Source: Microbacterium sp. 1.5R
Lineage (GTDB): Bacteria; Actinomycetota; Actinomycetes; Actinomycetales; Microbacteriaceae
Direction of reading: 5' to 3'
Length of the DNA stretch: 64,000 bases
Assembly (NCBI RefSeq): GCF_001889265.1
Contig: NZ_CP018151.1
Span: forward strand, 2,852,001 to 2,916,000
This document shows positions 24,947-32,767 of the stretch, one piece after another. Below the pieces are notes generated by a model. That model saw nothing but the letters and a program-made list of their open reading frames with translations, was not told the DNA's origin and did not search any database. The position numbers and the translations under genes were made by a program. The number at the start of each line of letters is the position of its first letter. Position 1 is the stretch's first letter.

Positions 24947-25923
24947 CCGTGCAGCGGATCGGCCGCACCGAGCTGCCGGACGAGCAGCGCGCAGCGCTCC
25001 GCCGAGCGATCGGGTGGGAATGGTTCACCATCGCCTACACGTCGGTGACGATCGCGGTGATCGCCCTGGTCGTCGGCAACTCGCAGGCGATGCGCACCGC
25101 GTGGATCGAGGACATGCTGTCGCTGATCCCGCAGATCGCCTTCCTCGTCGCGCTGATCTTCATCCGCAAGCGCCCCTCGGTCAAGCATCCCTACGGCCTG
25201 CACCGCGTGATGGGAATCGGACACCTCGTGGCGGGCGTCGCCCTGCTGGCGGTCGGACTCAATCTGGCGGTCGAAGCGGTGACCGGGCTCATCGCCCGCG
25301 AGCACCCGACCATCGGCACGGTGCAGCTGTTCGGGCAGACGATCTGGCTCGGCTGGCTGATGGTCGCCGTGATGGCCGTGGTCATCGTCGGCCCGGTGTT
25401 CTTCTACGGACCGGCGAAGGCGAAGCTCGCGCCCGTGCTTCACAACAAGCTGCTCTTCGCCGACGCCGACATGGCCAAGGCCGACTGGCAGACCACGGTC
25501 GCCTCGATCGTCGGCGTGCTCGGTGTGGGTGCCGGCGTGTGGTGGCTCGACGGCGCTGCGGCTCTCGTGATCTCGCTCGGGATCGTGTGGGACGGCTGGC
25601 GCAACACCAAGACCGCCGTGATCGATCTCATGGACCAGCGCGCCAGGACGTACGACAGCAAGCACCCGCATCCGCTCGCCGGTGACGTGATCTCGACCAT
25701 GCGCTCCCGCCCCTGGGTCACGGAGGCGGGAGTGCGGATGCGGGATCAGGGGCAGGTCTTCCACATCGAGGCGTTCGTCGTGCCGCATCGCGGAAAGGTG
25801 TCGATGGGCGACGTCACCGACCTCGCGACGCGCATCACCGACCTCGACTGGAAGGTGCAGGATGTGGTCGTCGTCCCGGTGGAGGAGCTCCCCCAGGGCG
25901 TCGACACCTCGGGCCGTGACTGA
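24943..25923 (+). CDS. Cation diffusion facilitator (CDF) family transporter
   Basis: This 326-residue protein has six predicted membrane segments followed by a cytoplasmic ferredoxin-like tail (VTDLATRITDLDWKVQDVVVV). WIEDMLSLIPQIAF and KHPYGLHRVMGIGHLVAG fit TM2 and the TM2-3 region of CDF proteins, which exchange divalent metal ions for protons. The usual HxxxD/DxxxD metal site appears altered (EDML in TM2), so specificity is uncertain. It is translationally coupled to a small solute-binding lipoprotein. A terminator follows. Confidence 0.85.
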   Translation: MTVQRIGRTELPDEQRAALRRAIGWEWFTIAYTSVTIAVIALVVGNSQAMRTAWIEDMLSLIPQIAFLVALIFIRKRPSVKHPYGLHRVMGIGHLVAGVALLAVGLNLAVEAVTGLIAREHPTIGTVQLFGQTIWLGWLMVAVMAVVIVGPVFFYGPAKAKLAPVLHNKLLFADADMAKADWQTTVASIVGVLGVGAGVWWLDGAAALVISLGIVWDGWRNTKTAVIDLMDQRARTYDSKHPHPLAGDVISTMRSRPWVTEAGVRMRDQGQVFHIEAFVVPHRGKVSMGDVTDLATRITDLDWKVQDVVVVPVEELPQGVDTSGRD

Positions 25924-26000
25924 CCTCGCTCGGAGCGAGACCCCGGACGGCAGGACGCCCACCGCACCAGTTAGGGGGAGTCCGTGCGGCGGGCGCCGTA

Positions 26001-26023
26001 GCCGGTCGCTCGGGGCGACCGGC
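26001..26023. terminator. Terminator hairpin between convergent genes
   Basis: GCCGGTCGC and GCGACCGGC form a perfect 9-bp stem with a TCGGG loop. It sits between the convergent CDF gene and the small acidic protein gene and could stop transcription from both sides. Confidence 0.75.
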
Positions 26024-26038
26024 CGCTCTCGGCAGGCG

Positions 26039-26200
26039 TCAGATGTCGTCCTCGTCGTCGCCGTCCTCCGAGCCCGCGGCGTCCGGATCGTTCGGGACCG
26101 GGTCCTCGGACTGCTGACGCGGCGCGAGCTCGTCGGGGATCATCGGCGTCTCGTCCGCCTCGGATCGCCCGCCGTCGGGGGTGGATTCGATGTCTGACAT
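26039..26200 (-). CDS. Small acidic hypothetical protein
   Basis: This 53-residue, strongly acidic protein (MSDIESTPDGG at the start, a run of Asp and Glu at the end) has no membrane segment. Evidence for a gene is the GAAGGGAG ribosome-binding site 5 nt before the ATG, the typical codon pattern and a following terminator. Similar tiny acidic proteins are common in Microbacterium and have no known function. It lies 89 nt downstream of the P450 gene. Confidence 0.6.
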   Translation of the reverse strand: MSDIESTPDGGRSEADETPMIPDELAPRQQSEDPVPNDPDAAGSEDGDDEDDI

Positions 26201-26289
26201 AGTGCTCCCTTCGTCGGTGTGCGCAGTCCGGTCAGCATGCCGAGGCGGAACAGCCGATGCGCGCCCCTTGACAGAACGCGCTCACCCAC

Positions 26290-27648
26290 TCAGTGGAAGG
26301 GGCACCCACGGGACGCGGGTGCCGATGGCGATGCCGATACGGATGCCGCCGAGCGCACCGCACCGCCGGACCGCGGCTTGGTGGGCAGCCGACGCCGGTC
26401 GACGTCGAGCCCTTCGTCGAGGATCCGCAGGTCGGGGTCGCTGAGCACCGTGATCGCCGCGGCCAGCCCTGCGATCGCGAGCTTCTCGCCCGGGCAGCGG
26501 TGACCCGTCGGGACGTCGGCGCCACCATGAGGAACGAATGCGGCGAGCGCTTCGTAGTCCTCGATGTCGCGGAAGCGCTCGGGGTCGAACCGCTGGGGGC
26601 GCGCCCAGAAGCGGTCGTCCGTGTTGGTGCCCTGCAGGTCGAGGACGACGCGTCCTCCGGCATCCACCGTCTGACCGTCGATCTCGATGTCCGCGGTGGC
26701 CCAACCGGGAAGCATCGGCACGAAGGGAGAGGTGCGACGGATCTCCTGCGCGAACATGATCGACAGCGGTCCGCCGACGACCGACCCGCGCTCGACGGCC
26801 TCGGCCGCGATGCGCTCGCGCCAGTCGGGACGCTCGTGCAGCTCCTTCGCGGCGAAGGCCACGAACCGGGCGACTGCGATCATCGGACGGATGCTGTTCT
26901 GCAGCTCGACACCGGCGACGCGCGCCGGGAGCAGCTCGCCGTCCTCGTCGCGGTGATGCGCCCACACCTCGAGCGCCGTGCCCGATACGGCGCGCAGCGA
27001 GCCGTGCCGCACCGCCTCGATGAGCCGAGCGGAATGACGGTCCGACCACCACCGGTTCGCCAGGGCGGCGATGTACACCGGCGAGTACGGCGAGCCGAAG
27101 CCGTCGACGATCTGGGCGAGCCGCGCCGCCCATCGGGTCTGGGCCGCCGGCGTGCCCGGCACACCCGCCCAGCCCATGATCGCCCGGCCCAGCGCGCCGA
27201 CGGCCGCGTCGTAGGCGCTGCGGGTGCCGCCGTCGAGCCACGCCCGGCGCTCGCTCTGCCATTCGCGCTCGAGCCAGGGCGTGAGTCGTGCGACCTGCTC
27301 GTCCTCATAGAGGGCGCCGACGAAGGCTGCTTTGCGGTGCCGGTGGGCTGTGCCGTCGAGGCTGTGCACGGAGCCGTGCCCGAACAGGCTCTCCTGCACG
27401 ATCGCGGGCATGGCTCCGGAGCGCGCGATGCGGGTCTCGTCGTAGAAGAGCTCGACCCCCTCCACTCCCCTGACGAAGACCGCGTCACTGCCGAGCAGCC
27501 GCATCGGCGCCGATCTCGCACCCGGCGGCACCCGTCGCCAGATCCGCGCCCCGAACCCGTAGCCGCGGGTCAGCAGGGTGGGAGCGTCGTCCTGTGCCAG
27601 TGCGCCGAGCTTTCGCGCCGCACGCGCGGGGATGTCGATGAGTGCCAT
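26290..27648 (-). CDS. Cytochrome P450, CYP152-like (fatty-acid peroxygenase type)
   Basis: This is a 452-residue P450 with the heme-thiolate Cys385 in PTGHRCPGEKLA. The I-helix region reads NSIRPMIAVARFVAFAA. The Arg-Pro pair replaces the usual acid-alcohol pair and is the mark of the CYP152 peroxygenases, which hydroxylate or decarboxylate fatty acids with hydrogen peroxide. The other enzymes of that family are about 415-450 residues. The start is taken at ATG 27648 (MALIDIPARAARK). No ferredoxin or reductase gene is adjacent, as expected for a peroxygenase. Confidence 0.88.
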   Translation of the reverse strand: MALIDIPARAARKLGALAQDDAPTLLTRGYGFGARIWRRVPPGARSAPMRLLGSDAVFVRGVEGVELFYDETRIARSGAMPAIVQESLFGHGSVHSLDGTAHRHRKAAFVGALYEDEQVARLTPWLEREWQSERRAWLDGGTRSAYDAAVGALGRAIMGWAGVPGTPAAQTRWAARLAQIVDGFGSPYSPVYIAALANRWWSDRHSARLIEAVRHGSLRAVSGTALEVWAHHRDEDGELLPARVAGVELQNSIRPMIAVARFVAFAAKELHERPDWRERIAAEAVERGSVVGGPLSIMFAQEIRRTSPFVPMLPGWATADIEIDGQTVDAGGRVVLDLQGTNTDDRFWARPQRFDPERFRDIEDYEALAAFVPHGGADVPTGHRCPGEKLAIAGLAAAITVLSDPDLRILDEGLDVDRRRLPTKPRSGGAVRSAASVSASPSAPASRGCPFH

Positions 27649-27751
27649 GCTGCGACGCTCGCAGAGACGTGGTCGCCGAACCAGGGGGAGGCGCGAGCGG
27701 GGCCTCTGTGCTAGTGCCCCACTCGTGCCGCGCGACCCGCACTCCGCCACG

Positions 27752-27771
27752 CGCGGTCGTCAACCCCCTGT
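27752..27771 (+). promoter_or_regulatory. Second copy of the element shared with the csbD promoter
   Basis: This site matches 16399-16418 at 17 of 20 positions and lies 52 nt before the SRPBCC start codon. It falls in the divergent gap between the P450 and SRPBCC genes. The shared core GTCAAYCCC may be a -35-like element for an alternative sigma factor. Confidence 0.4.
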
Positions 27772-27823
27772 CTGCGAATCGGAAGCCACGCGATCATCGT
27801 CACGACGCGAGAGGAGTTCCGAC

Positions 27824-28261
27824 ATGGCGAAGAACGTGCGCACGATGGACTGTCAGCCCGACGATGTCTTCCGGGTGCTGGGCAACGGTTGGCTGTACCC
27901 GGCGTGGGTCGTGGGCGCCTCGCGCATGCGCGACGTCGATGAGTCGTGGCCGCAGCCGGGCGCTGAGCTGCATCACTCGGTCGGCGTCTGGCCCGCTCTG
28001 CTCGACGACACGACCGTGGTGGAGGAATGGTCGCCGCCGAACCGCATGGTCATGCGCGCGAAGGGTTGGCCGATCGGCGAGGCCCGCGTCACTCTGCGGG
28101 TGCGGTCGTATGACGGCGGCACGATGGTGCGCATCGACGAGGAACCCGTGAACGGCCCCGCCACGCTGCTGCCCGGTCTGGTGACCGCTCCCCTGCTGCG
28201 CTGGCGCAATTCCGAGACCCTGCACCGCCTCGCCTACCTCGCAGAGGGGCGTGCGTCCTGA
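27824..28261 (+). CDS. SRPBCC (START-like) family protein
   Basis: This 145-residue protein has the START/polyketide-cyclase-like fold: VFRVLGNGWLYPAWVVGAS, the WPQPGAELHHSVGVWP strand, and a final helix near LHRLAYLAEG. Such proteins bind hydrophobic ligands in a deep cavity. The ATG is preceded by GAGGAG. It is divergent from the P450, so a shared hydrophobic substrate is possible, but its upstream element instead matches that of the stress gene csbD. Confidence 0.82.
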   Translation: MAKNVRTMDCQPDDVFRVLGNGWLYPAWVVGASRMRDVDESWPQPGAELHHSVGVWPALLDDTTVVEEWSPPNRMVMRAKGWPIGEARVTLRVRSYDGGTMVRIDEEPVNGPATLLPGLVTAPLLRWRNSETLHRLAYLAEGRAS

Positions 28262-28271
28262 CCCGCTCCTG

Positions 28272-28284
28272 CCCATATATTGGG
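28272..28284 (+). promoter_or_regulatory. Inverted repeat CCCA-TATAT-TGGG upstream of the CPBP gene
   Basis: This short AT-rich palindrome is striking in GC-rich DNA. It lies 39 nt before the CPBP protease start. TATATT could serve as a -10 box and the flanking arms as an operator. No matching -35 box is clear. Confidence 0.3.
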
Positions 28285-28323
28285 TCGTGAGCCGCGACCT
28301 CCGCGGATGCGGAGGGATGCACG

Positions 28324-29148
28324 ATGACCGATGTGACGCAGTCCGCCTGGCGACGCTTCTGGGAACAGGGCGGCTGGTGGCGGGCCGTCATCCTCGTGGT
28401 CGTCTACTTCGTGCTCTACAACGGGCTGTCGCTGCTGTTGACCCCGTTCGCGGCTCAGATCGAGGATCCGCAGAGCGCGGCGGGGATCCTCGTGTTCTAC
28501 GCGATCCCGGTTCTCGTCGGCTGCCTGCTGCTCATCGGCTTCGCGGCATCCGTCGGCTGGCTGGGTGAGATCTTCCGTCCGCAGCCGATCCGCGGACGCG
28601 GATGGATGTGGATCGCGGTCGCCGTCGTGCTCCTCTTCAACGTGCTCCACCTGTTCGCCATCGACTACGGAGCGGCCGGATTCGAGGTCGTCGCGACCTG
28701 GCTCCTCGCCGGACTGTTCATCGGCTTCGCCGAGGAGGTGCTGACGCGCGGCCTCGTGGTGAACCTGCTGCGCAAGGCGGGTCAGCGTGAGCTCGTCGTC
28801 GCGGTGATCTCCTCGGCCCTGTTCGCCCTGCTCCACGCCGGCAATCTGCTCACCGGCCAGTCCCTGTTCGCGACCCTCATCCAGCTGGCCTACACCTTCG
28901 CGTTCGGCATCTGCATGTACCTCGCGATGCGCGTGACCGGGACCATCGTCGCGCCGATCCTGCTGCACGCCAGCACCGACCCGAGCATCTTCCTGCACAC
29001 GGCGTACCCGGCGGAGAGCGCGTTCGGCTCAATCGCGAACCTCGGCAACATCGTGGTGATCGTCGTCGGCGTGATCTGCCTGTTCTTCATCCGCGGTCGC
29101 GTCGAGCAGACGCAGGCGGCGGCCCCGGGTGTCGGGGCCGCCGCCTGA
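28324..29148 (+). CDS. CPBP family intramembrane metalloprotease
   Basis: This 274-residue protein has about eight membrane segments and the CPBP (Abi/RCE1-like) motifs. EEVLTRG (near residue 139) holds the catalytic Glu-Glu. A further His is in FALLHAGN and a third motif in PILLHASTD. These proteases process prenylated peptides or bacteriocins in some systems; the target here is unknown. The ribosome-binding site is GGAGGG. The last codons (AAAPGVGAAA) coincide with a terminator hairpin. Confidence 0.9.
   Translation: MTDVTQSAWRRFWEQGGWWRAVILVVVYFVLYNGLSLLLTPFAAQIEDPQSAAGILVFYAIPVLVGCLLLIGFAASVGWLGEIFRPQPIRGRGWMWIAVAVVLLFNVLHLFAIDYGAAGFEVVATWLLAGLFIGFAEEVLTRGLVVNLLRKAGQRELVVAVISSALFALLHAGNLLTGQSLFATLIQLAYTFAFGICMYLAMRVTGTIVAPILLHASTDPSIFLHTAYPAESAFGSIANLGNIVVIVVGVICLFFIRGRVEQTQAAAPGVGAAA
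29115..29145. terminator. Terminator hairpin embedded in the CPBP coding end
   Basis: GGCGGCGGCCCC and GGGGCCGCCGCC form a perfect 12-bp stem with a 7-nt loop just before the CPBP stop codon. The convergent alcohol dehydrogenase gene ends 3 nt after that stop, so there is no other room for a terminator. Confidence 0.65.
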
Positions 29149-29151
29149 CCC

Positions 29152-30336
29152 TCACGCGGCAGACGGTCGCAGCACGACCTTGATGCAGCCGTCCTCCTTG
29201 CGCTGGAAGGTGCGATAGAGCTCCGGCGCATCCTCGAGCGGGGCATCGTGGGTCATCAGATCCATCACGCCGAGGGGGTCGGAGAGGTCTTCGACGAGCG
29301 GCATCAGATCGTCGGTCCAGCGCTTCACGTTGCACTGGCCCATACGGATGCCGATCTGCTTGTCGAACAGGGTCTTCATCGGCAGGATGTCGGCATCGCC
29401 CGCGTAGACGCCGCTGAGCGACACCATGCCACCCCGGCGCACGACGTCGATCGCGGCGTACACGGCGGCGAGTCGGTCGATCCCGGCCTTGTCGAACACG
29501 GCGCGGGCGGCCGGATCCGGCAGCAGTCCGACGGCCTTCTGCACGAGGGCGACGCCGGCGTTGCCGTGCGCCTCCATGCCTACGGCGTCGACCACGGAAT
29601 CCGCGCCGCGTCCGTCGGTGAGGTCGCGCAGCTCGGCCACGACGTCATCCGTGAGGTCGAAGACCTCGACTCCGTGGCGTGCCGCCATCTCCCGGCGTTC
29701 CGCGACCGGGTCCACGGCCAGCACCCGGTATCCGCGGTGCGCTCCGATGCGGGCTGCGAACTGCCCGACGGGGCCGAGCCCCATCACCGCGAGCGTCCCG
29801 CCCTCCGGCACGTTCGCGTACTCCACACCCTGCCAGGCCGTCGGCAGGATGTCGCTGAGGTACAGGTACCGCTCATCGGGGAGATCGGACGCGATCTTGA
29901 TGTGGTTGTAGTCGGCGAGCGGGACGCGCAGGTATTCGGCCTGCCCGCCCGGCACCTGGCCGTAGAGCTTGGTGTAGCCGAACAGCGCGGCGCCGCTGCC
30001 GTACTCCTTCACCTGCGTCGTCTCGCACTGCGACTGCAGGCCGCGCAGGCAGAAGAAGCAGTGCCCGCACGAGATGTTGAAGGGGATGACGATGCGATCG
30101 CCGACCGCGAGGTCGCGCACACCGCTGCCCACCTCCACCACGACCCCCATCGGCTCGTGGCCGAGGATGTCGCCCTTGTCGAGGAACGGTCCGAGCAGTT
30201 CGTAGAGGTGCAGGTCGGAACCGCAGATCGCCGAGGAGGTGATCCGGACGATCGCATCGGTGGCGTGCTCGATGGTCGGATCCGGTACCTCCTCGACCGC
30301 CACGTTGCGCGTTCCCTGCCAGGTGAGTGCCTTCAT
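29152..30336 (-). CDS. Zinc-dependent alcohol dehydrogenase (MDR family)
   Basis: This 394-residue medium-chain dehydrogenase has catalytic zinc ligands in CGSDLHLYE and GHEPMG, a structural zinc cluster CGHCFFCLRGLQSQC with four cysteines, and an NAD-binding GLGPVGQ motif. It is of the glutathione-independent formaldehyde/threonine-dehydrogenase-like subgroup. The ATG at 30336 fits the GGAGGA site; the ATG six bases upstream lies too close to it. The very long open frame upstream is antisense to the exporter and is rejected. The substrate is not determined. Confidence 0.9.
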   Translation of the reverse strand: MKALTWQGTRNVAVEEVPDPTIEHATDAIVRITSSAICGSDLHLYELLGPFLDKGDILGHEPMGVVVEVGSGVRDLAVGDRIVIPFNISCGHCFFCLRGLQSQCETTQVKEYGSGAALFGYTKLYGQVPGGQAEYLRVPLADYNHIKIASDLPDERYLYLSDILPTAWQGVEYANVPEGGTLAVMGLGPVGQFAARIGAHRGYRVLAVDPVAERREMAARHGVEVFDLTDDVVAELRDLTDGRGADSVVDAVGMEAHGNAGVALVQKAVGLLPDPAARAVFDKAGIDRLAAVYAAIDVVRRGGMVSLSGVYAGDADILPMKTLFDKQIGIRMGQCNVKRWTDDLMPLVEDLSDPLGVMDLMTHDAPLEDAPELYRTFQRKEDGCIKVVLRPSAA

Positions 30337-30528
30337 CGTCATCCTCCTCGTTACGTGTCGAAGGGCCACCTTCCATCGACGGCGCGCGAAGGGACAGAGG
30401 GTTGACAGGCGGTTCCTGAACGTACGCCAGGCGCGCTGCACATCGGAATATGGGAAACTGGATCCACCATCGGTGATCACTCGATACGCCTCGTCTCGCG
30501 GGCACTGTGGCGTACTGGGGAGATCATC

Positions 30529-30873
30529 ATGGGCAAATTCATCTACGAGGGCACCGTCAAATCGGACATCGAGGACAGGGCGCTCACGCACCTGCAGCTC
30601 GTGATGACGGCGAAGCTCAGGAGAGGCGAGCCCTTCTCGTTCTCCTGGCGCGAGGACATGACTGTCGGCGGCGGTCGGACGACTGTCTGGGTGCACGCCG
30701 GCAGCTCCCTCGTCTTCAAGTACAGCGGGAGCCGTCAGCCGCAGATCAACCGCGCGTGGATCGAAGCGCTGGCGTTCACGGCGAACGCCCCCGGCGGTCT
30801 GCGCCTGGTGAGCGAGCCGGCCGAAGGCACGGCGCCGCCGGTCGAGCGCGTCGAGGTTCCGGCGCAGGCCTGA
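30529..30873 (+). CDS. DUF7882 family protein (first of two paralogues)
   Basis: This 114-residue actinobacterial protein starts MGKFIYEGTVKSDIEDRALTHLQ and contains FSFSWREDMTVGGGRTTVWVH. It is often mislabelled as ATP-dependent DNA ligase because of neighbours or fusions, but it has no ligase motif (no KxDG). A second copy with the same plan lies at 48278-48571. It probably has a beta-sheet fold; the function is unknown. Confidence 0.8.
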   Translation: MGKFIYEGTVKSDIEDRALTHLQLVMTAKLRRGEPFSFSWREDMTVGGGRTTVWVHAGSSLVFKYSGSRQPQINRAWIEALAFTANAPGGLRLVSEPAEGTAPPVERVEVPAQA

Positions 30874-30939
30874 CGGATCTTCTCCTCCCCAGTCCTCGCG
30901 GCGTCGGATGCACCGGTCGCGAGGAGGAAGAATGGGATC

Positions 30940-32343
30940 GTGTCCCCGAATCCCCAGCGGCGACTGCTCGCCTCCGTGCGCAGGATCCTGCACACCGATC
31001 CCTCGTCCGTCGCCCACACCGAGGCGATGCCGATCATCGACGAACGCACCGTGCCGCGTGTGCTCGACCTCGCGACCCGCATCGGCGAATCGATGTTCGG
31101 GGTCGGCGCCTCGGCGCACGAGGTCACGCTCGCCATCACCCGCATCTGCGCCGCGTACGGCATGCGGGACGTGCAGGTCGATGTCACCTACAACTCGATC
31201 ACGGTCTCGTTCCACCTGAGCGGCGAGGTCTGGCCCGAGACGCTCGTGCGGGTCGTGCGCGTCGCCGCCCCCGACCACGCCAAGCTGCAGAGAGTGCAGG
31301 CCCTGGTCGCCGACATCGACGACGGACTGGATCTCGAATCGGCCCGCTCGACGTTCCGCGCCCTGCGGCGCGTGCCCTTCGGCTACCAGCAGCCGGTGGT
31401 CATCGTGGCACGAGCGCTGCTCGCCGTCGGAGTGAGCATCATGCTCGGGGCCTCGCCGCTCATCGTCGGGCTCACGTTCATCGCGGCGCTCTGCGCGGCG
31501 TTGACCCAGGCCGGCCTCGCGCGCGTGCGCGTTCCGCTGTTCTTCAGTCAGATCGCCGGAGGGTTCGTCACCACGGTCGTCGCGGTCGCCGTCTCGGCCC
31601 TCGGGGCCGCCGGCATCGAGCCCTTCGTCGGCATCCGACCATCGATCATCGTCGCGTCGGGAATCGTGCTCATGCTCGCCGGACTCACCGTGGTGGGGGC
31701 CGCGCAGGATGCGATCGACGGATTCGCGCTCACCGCAGGCGGACGCATCCTCGATCTGACGATGCAGACGCTCGGAGTCGTGATCGGCATCCTCGTCGGC
31801 CTCGAACTCGGCAGCGTGCTCGGCTTCACGATGGGTCTGCCCGATGACCCGGCCCCGTTCGGTCCGCTCCTGAACCAGTTCGCGGGGGCGATCATCATCG
31901 CGATCGCCGTCGCCGTCTTCAACGGCGCGGGTCTTCGGATCATCCTCGTCAGCGCGCTGCTCAGCGCCGTCACCATCGCCGGCTATTCGACGATGGTCGG
32001 TCTGAACCTGCATCCGGCTGCGGCGAGCGCGATCGGCGCCCTGCTCGCGAGCTTCATCGGGATGCTGATCGCGGTGAAGCTGCACGTCCCGTCGGTCGCG
32101 GTCACCACGGCCGCGATCGTGCCGCTCGTGCCCGGTGTCGCGGTGTTCCAGGGCCTGCTCGAGATGATCCACGCGGCAGGGTCGGCATCCGGGGTCGTCG
32201 GCATCGGCGGCTCTCTGGTCGATGCCGCGGTGATCGGAATCGCACTGGCTTCGGGCGCATCGCTCGGCCTGTATCTGGGAACGCCCGTGCGCGCCACCCT
32301 CAGCAGCGTCGCGAAGAACCGGGCGCGGGTCGTCCGGCGCTGA
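30940..32343 (+). CDS. Threonine/serine exporter family protein (ThrE-type)
   Basis: This 467-residue protein has an N-terminal soluble domain (DLATRIGESMFGVGASAHEV, about residues 40-150) with a conserved motif and about ten membrane segments in the rest. This is the single-chain ThrE arrangement of actinobacteria, in which the ThrE and ThrE_2 parts are fused. The family exports L-threonine and L-serine using the proton gradient. The start is GTG with an AGGAGGAAG site. Confidence 0.88.
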   Translation: MSPNPQRRLLASVRRILHTDPSSVAHTEAMPIIDERTVPRVLDLATRIGESMFGVGASAHEVTLAITRICAAYGMRDVQVDVTYNSITVSFHLSGEVWPETLVRVVRVAAPDHAKLQRVQALVADIDDGLDLESARSTFRALRRVPFGYQQPVVIVARALLAVGVSIMLGASPLIVGLTFIAALCAALTQAGLARVRVPLFFSQIAGGFVTTVVAVAVSALGAAGIEPFVGIRPSIIVASGIVLMLAGLTVVGAAQDAIDGFALTAGGRILDLTMQTLGVVIGILVGLELGSVLGFTMGLPDDPAPFGPLLNQFAGAIIIAIAVAVFNGAGLRIILVSALLSAVTIAGYSTMVGLNLHPAAASAIGALLASFIGMLIAVKLHVPSVAVTTAAIVPLVPGVAVFQGLLEMIHAAGSASGVVGIGGSLVDAAVIGIALASGASLGLYLGTPVRATLSSVAKNRARVVRR

Positions 32344-32362
32344 GCCGAACGACGCGAGCGCC

Positions 32363-32707
32363 TCAGACCTGGGGTCCGAGCGCGCCGCCGCCGGGCTCCC
32401 CCGCGGCGTCGCCCTTCAACTCGACGAGGATGGTGTGCGTCGACGTCGCCCCCGTGTTCTCTCCCCAGTGGCGTTGGGCCGGCAGCCAGACGGCCTGACC
32501 CGCGGTCAACGACGTGTCGAAGGTGCGCTCCCCCGCTGACAGACGGCGCGAGAAATCGCTGAGGGTCACCATCACGCTGTTCGGATGATCGTGAGGAGTC
32601 GTGCGGTCGCCCGGCTCATCCGTGTACTCGAGCACGCGCACGAGATCGTTCTCCCAGAGCGTGCGGTAGTGATCGGGGTTGGTGACAGTGGGATCGTCGG
32701 TGACCAT
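32363..32707 (-). CDS. Cupin-fold protein
   Basis: This 114-residue single-domain cupin has TPHDHPNSVMVTLSDF as motif 1 (His residues) and AGQAVWLPAQRHWGENTG as motif 2. It probably binds a metal ion; the reaction is unknown. It has no ribosome-binding site. A TACTGT box lies 6 nt before the ATG, so the transcript is probably leaderless. The start codon sits in the loop of a 6-4-6 inverted repeat. Confidence 0.8.
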   Translation of the reverse strand: MVTDDPTVTNPDHYRTLWENDLVRVLEYTDEPGDRTTPHDHPNSVMVTLSDFSRRLSAGERTFDTSLTAGQAVWLPAQRHWGENTGATSTHTILVELKGDAAGEPGGGALGPQV

Positions 32708-32719
32708 GCGGTCACAGTA
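32700..32719 (-). promoter_or_regulatory. Inverted repeat and -10 box at the cupin start codon
   Basis: GTGACC (32700-32705) and GGTCAC (32710-32715) are perfect complements around the 4-nt spacer that includes the start codon. The minus-strand -10 box TACTGT covers 32714-32719. A protein bound here would block initiation. Confidence 0.45.
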
Positions 32720-32767
32720 CGCCCCGATATTCCGCGCCGACAGGGGTACTTCGCGCAGCCGCGCGCG

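Noticed and set aside
30337..32172. Minus-strand extension of the alcohol dehydrogenase frame by about 612 codons
   Set aside because: It runs antisense through the DUF7882 and ThrE-type genes; composition is shadow-like, and the real start has a good ribosome-binding site at 30336.
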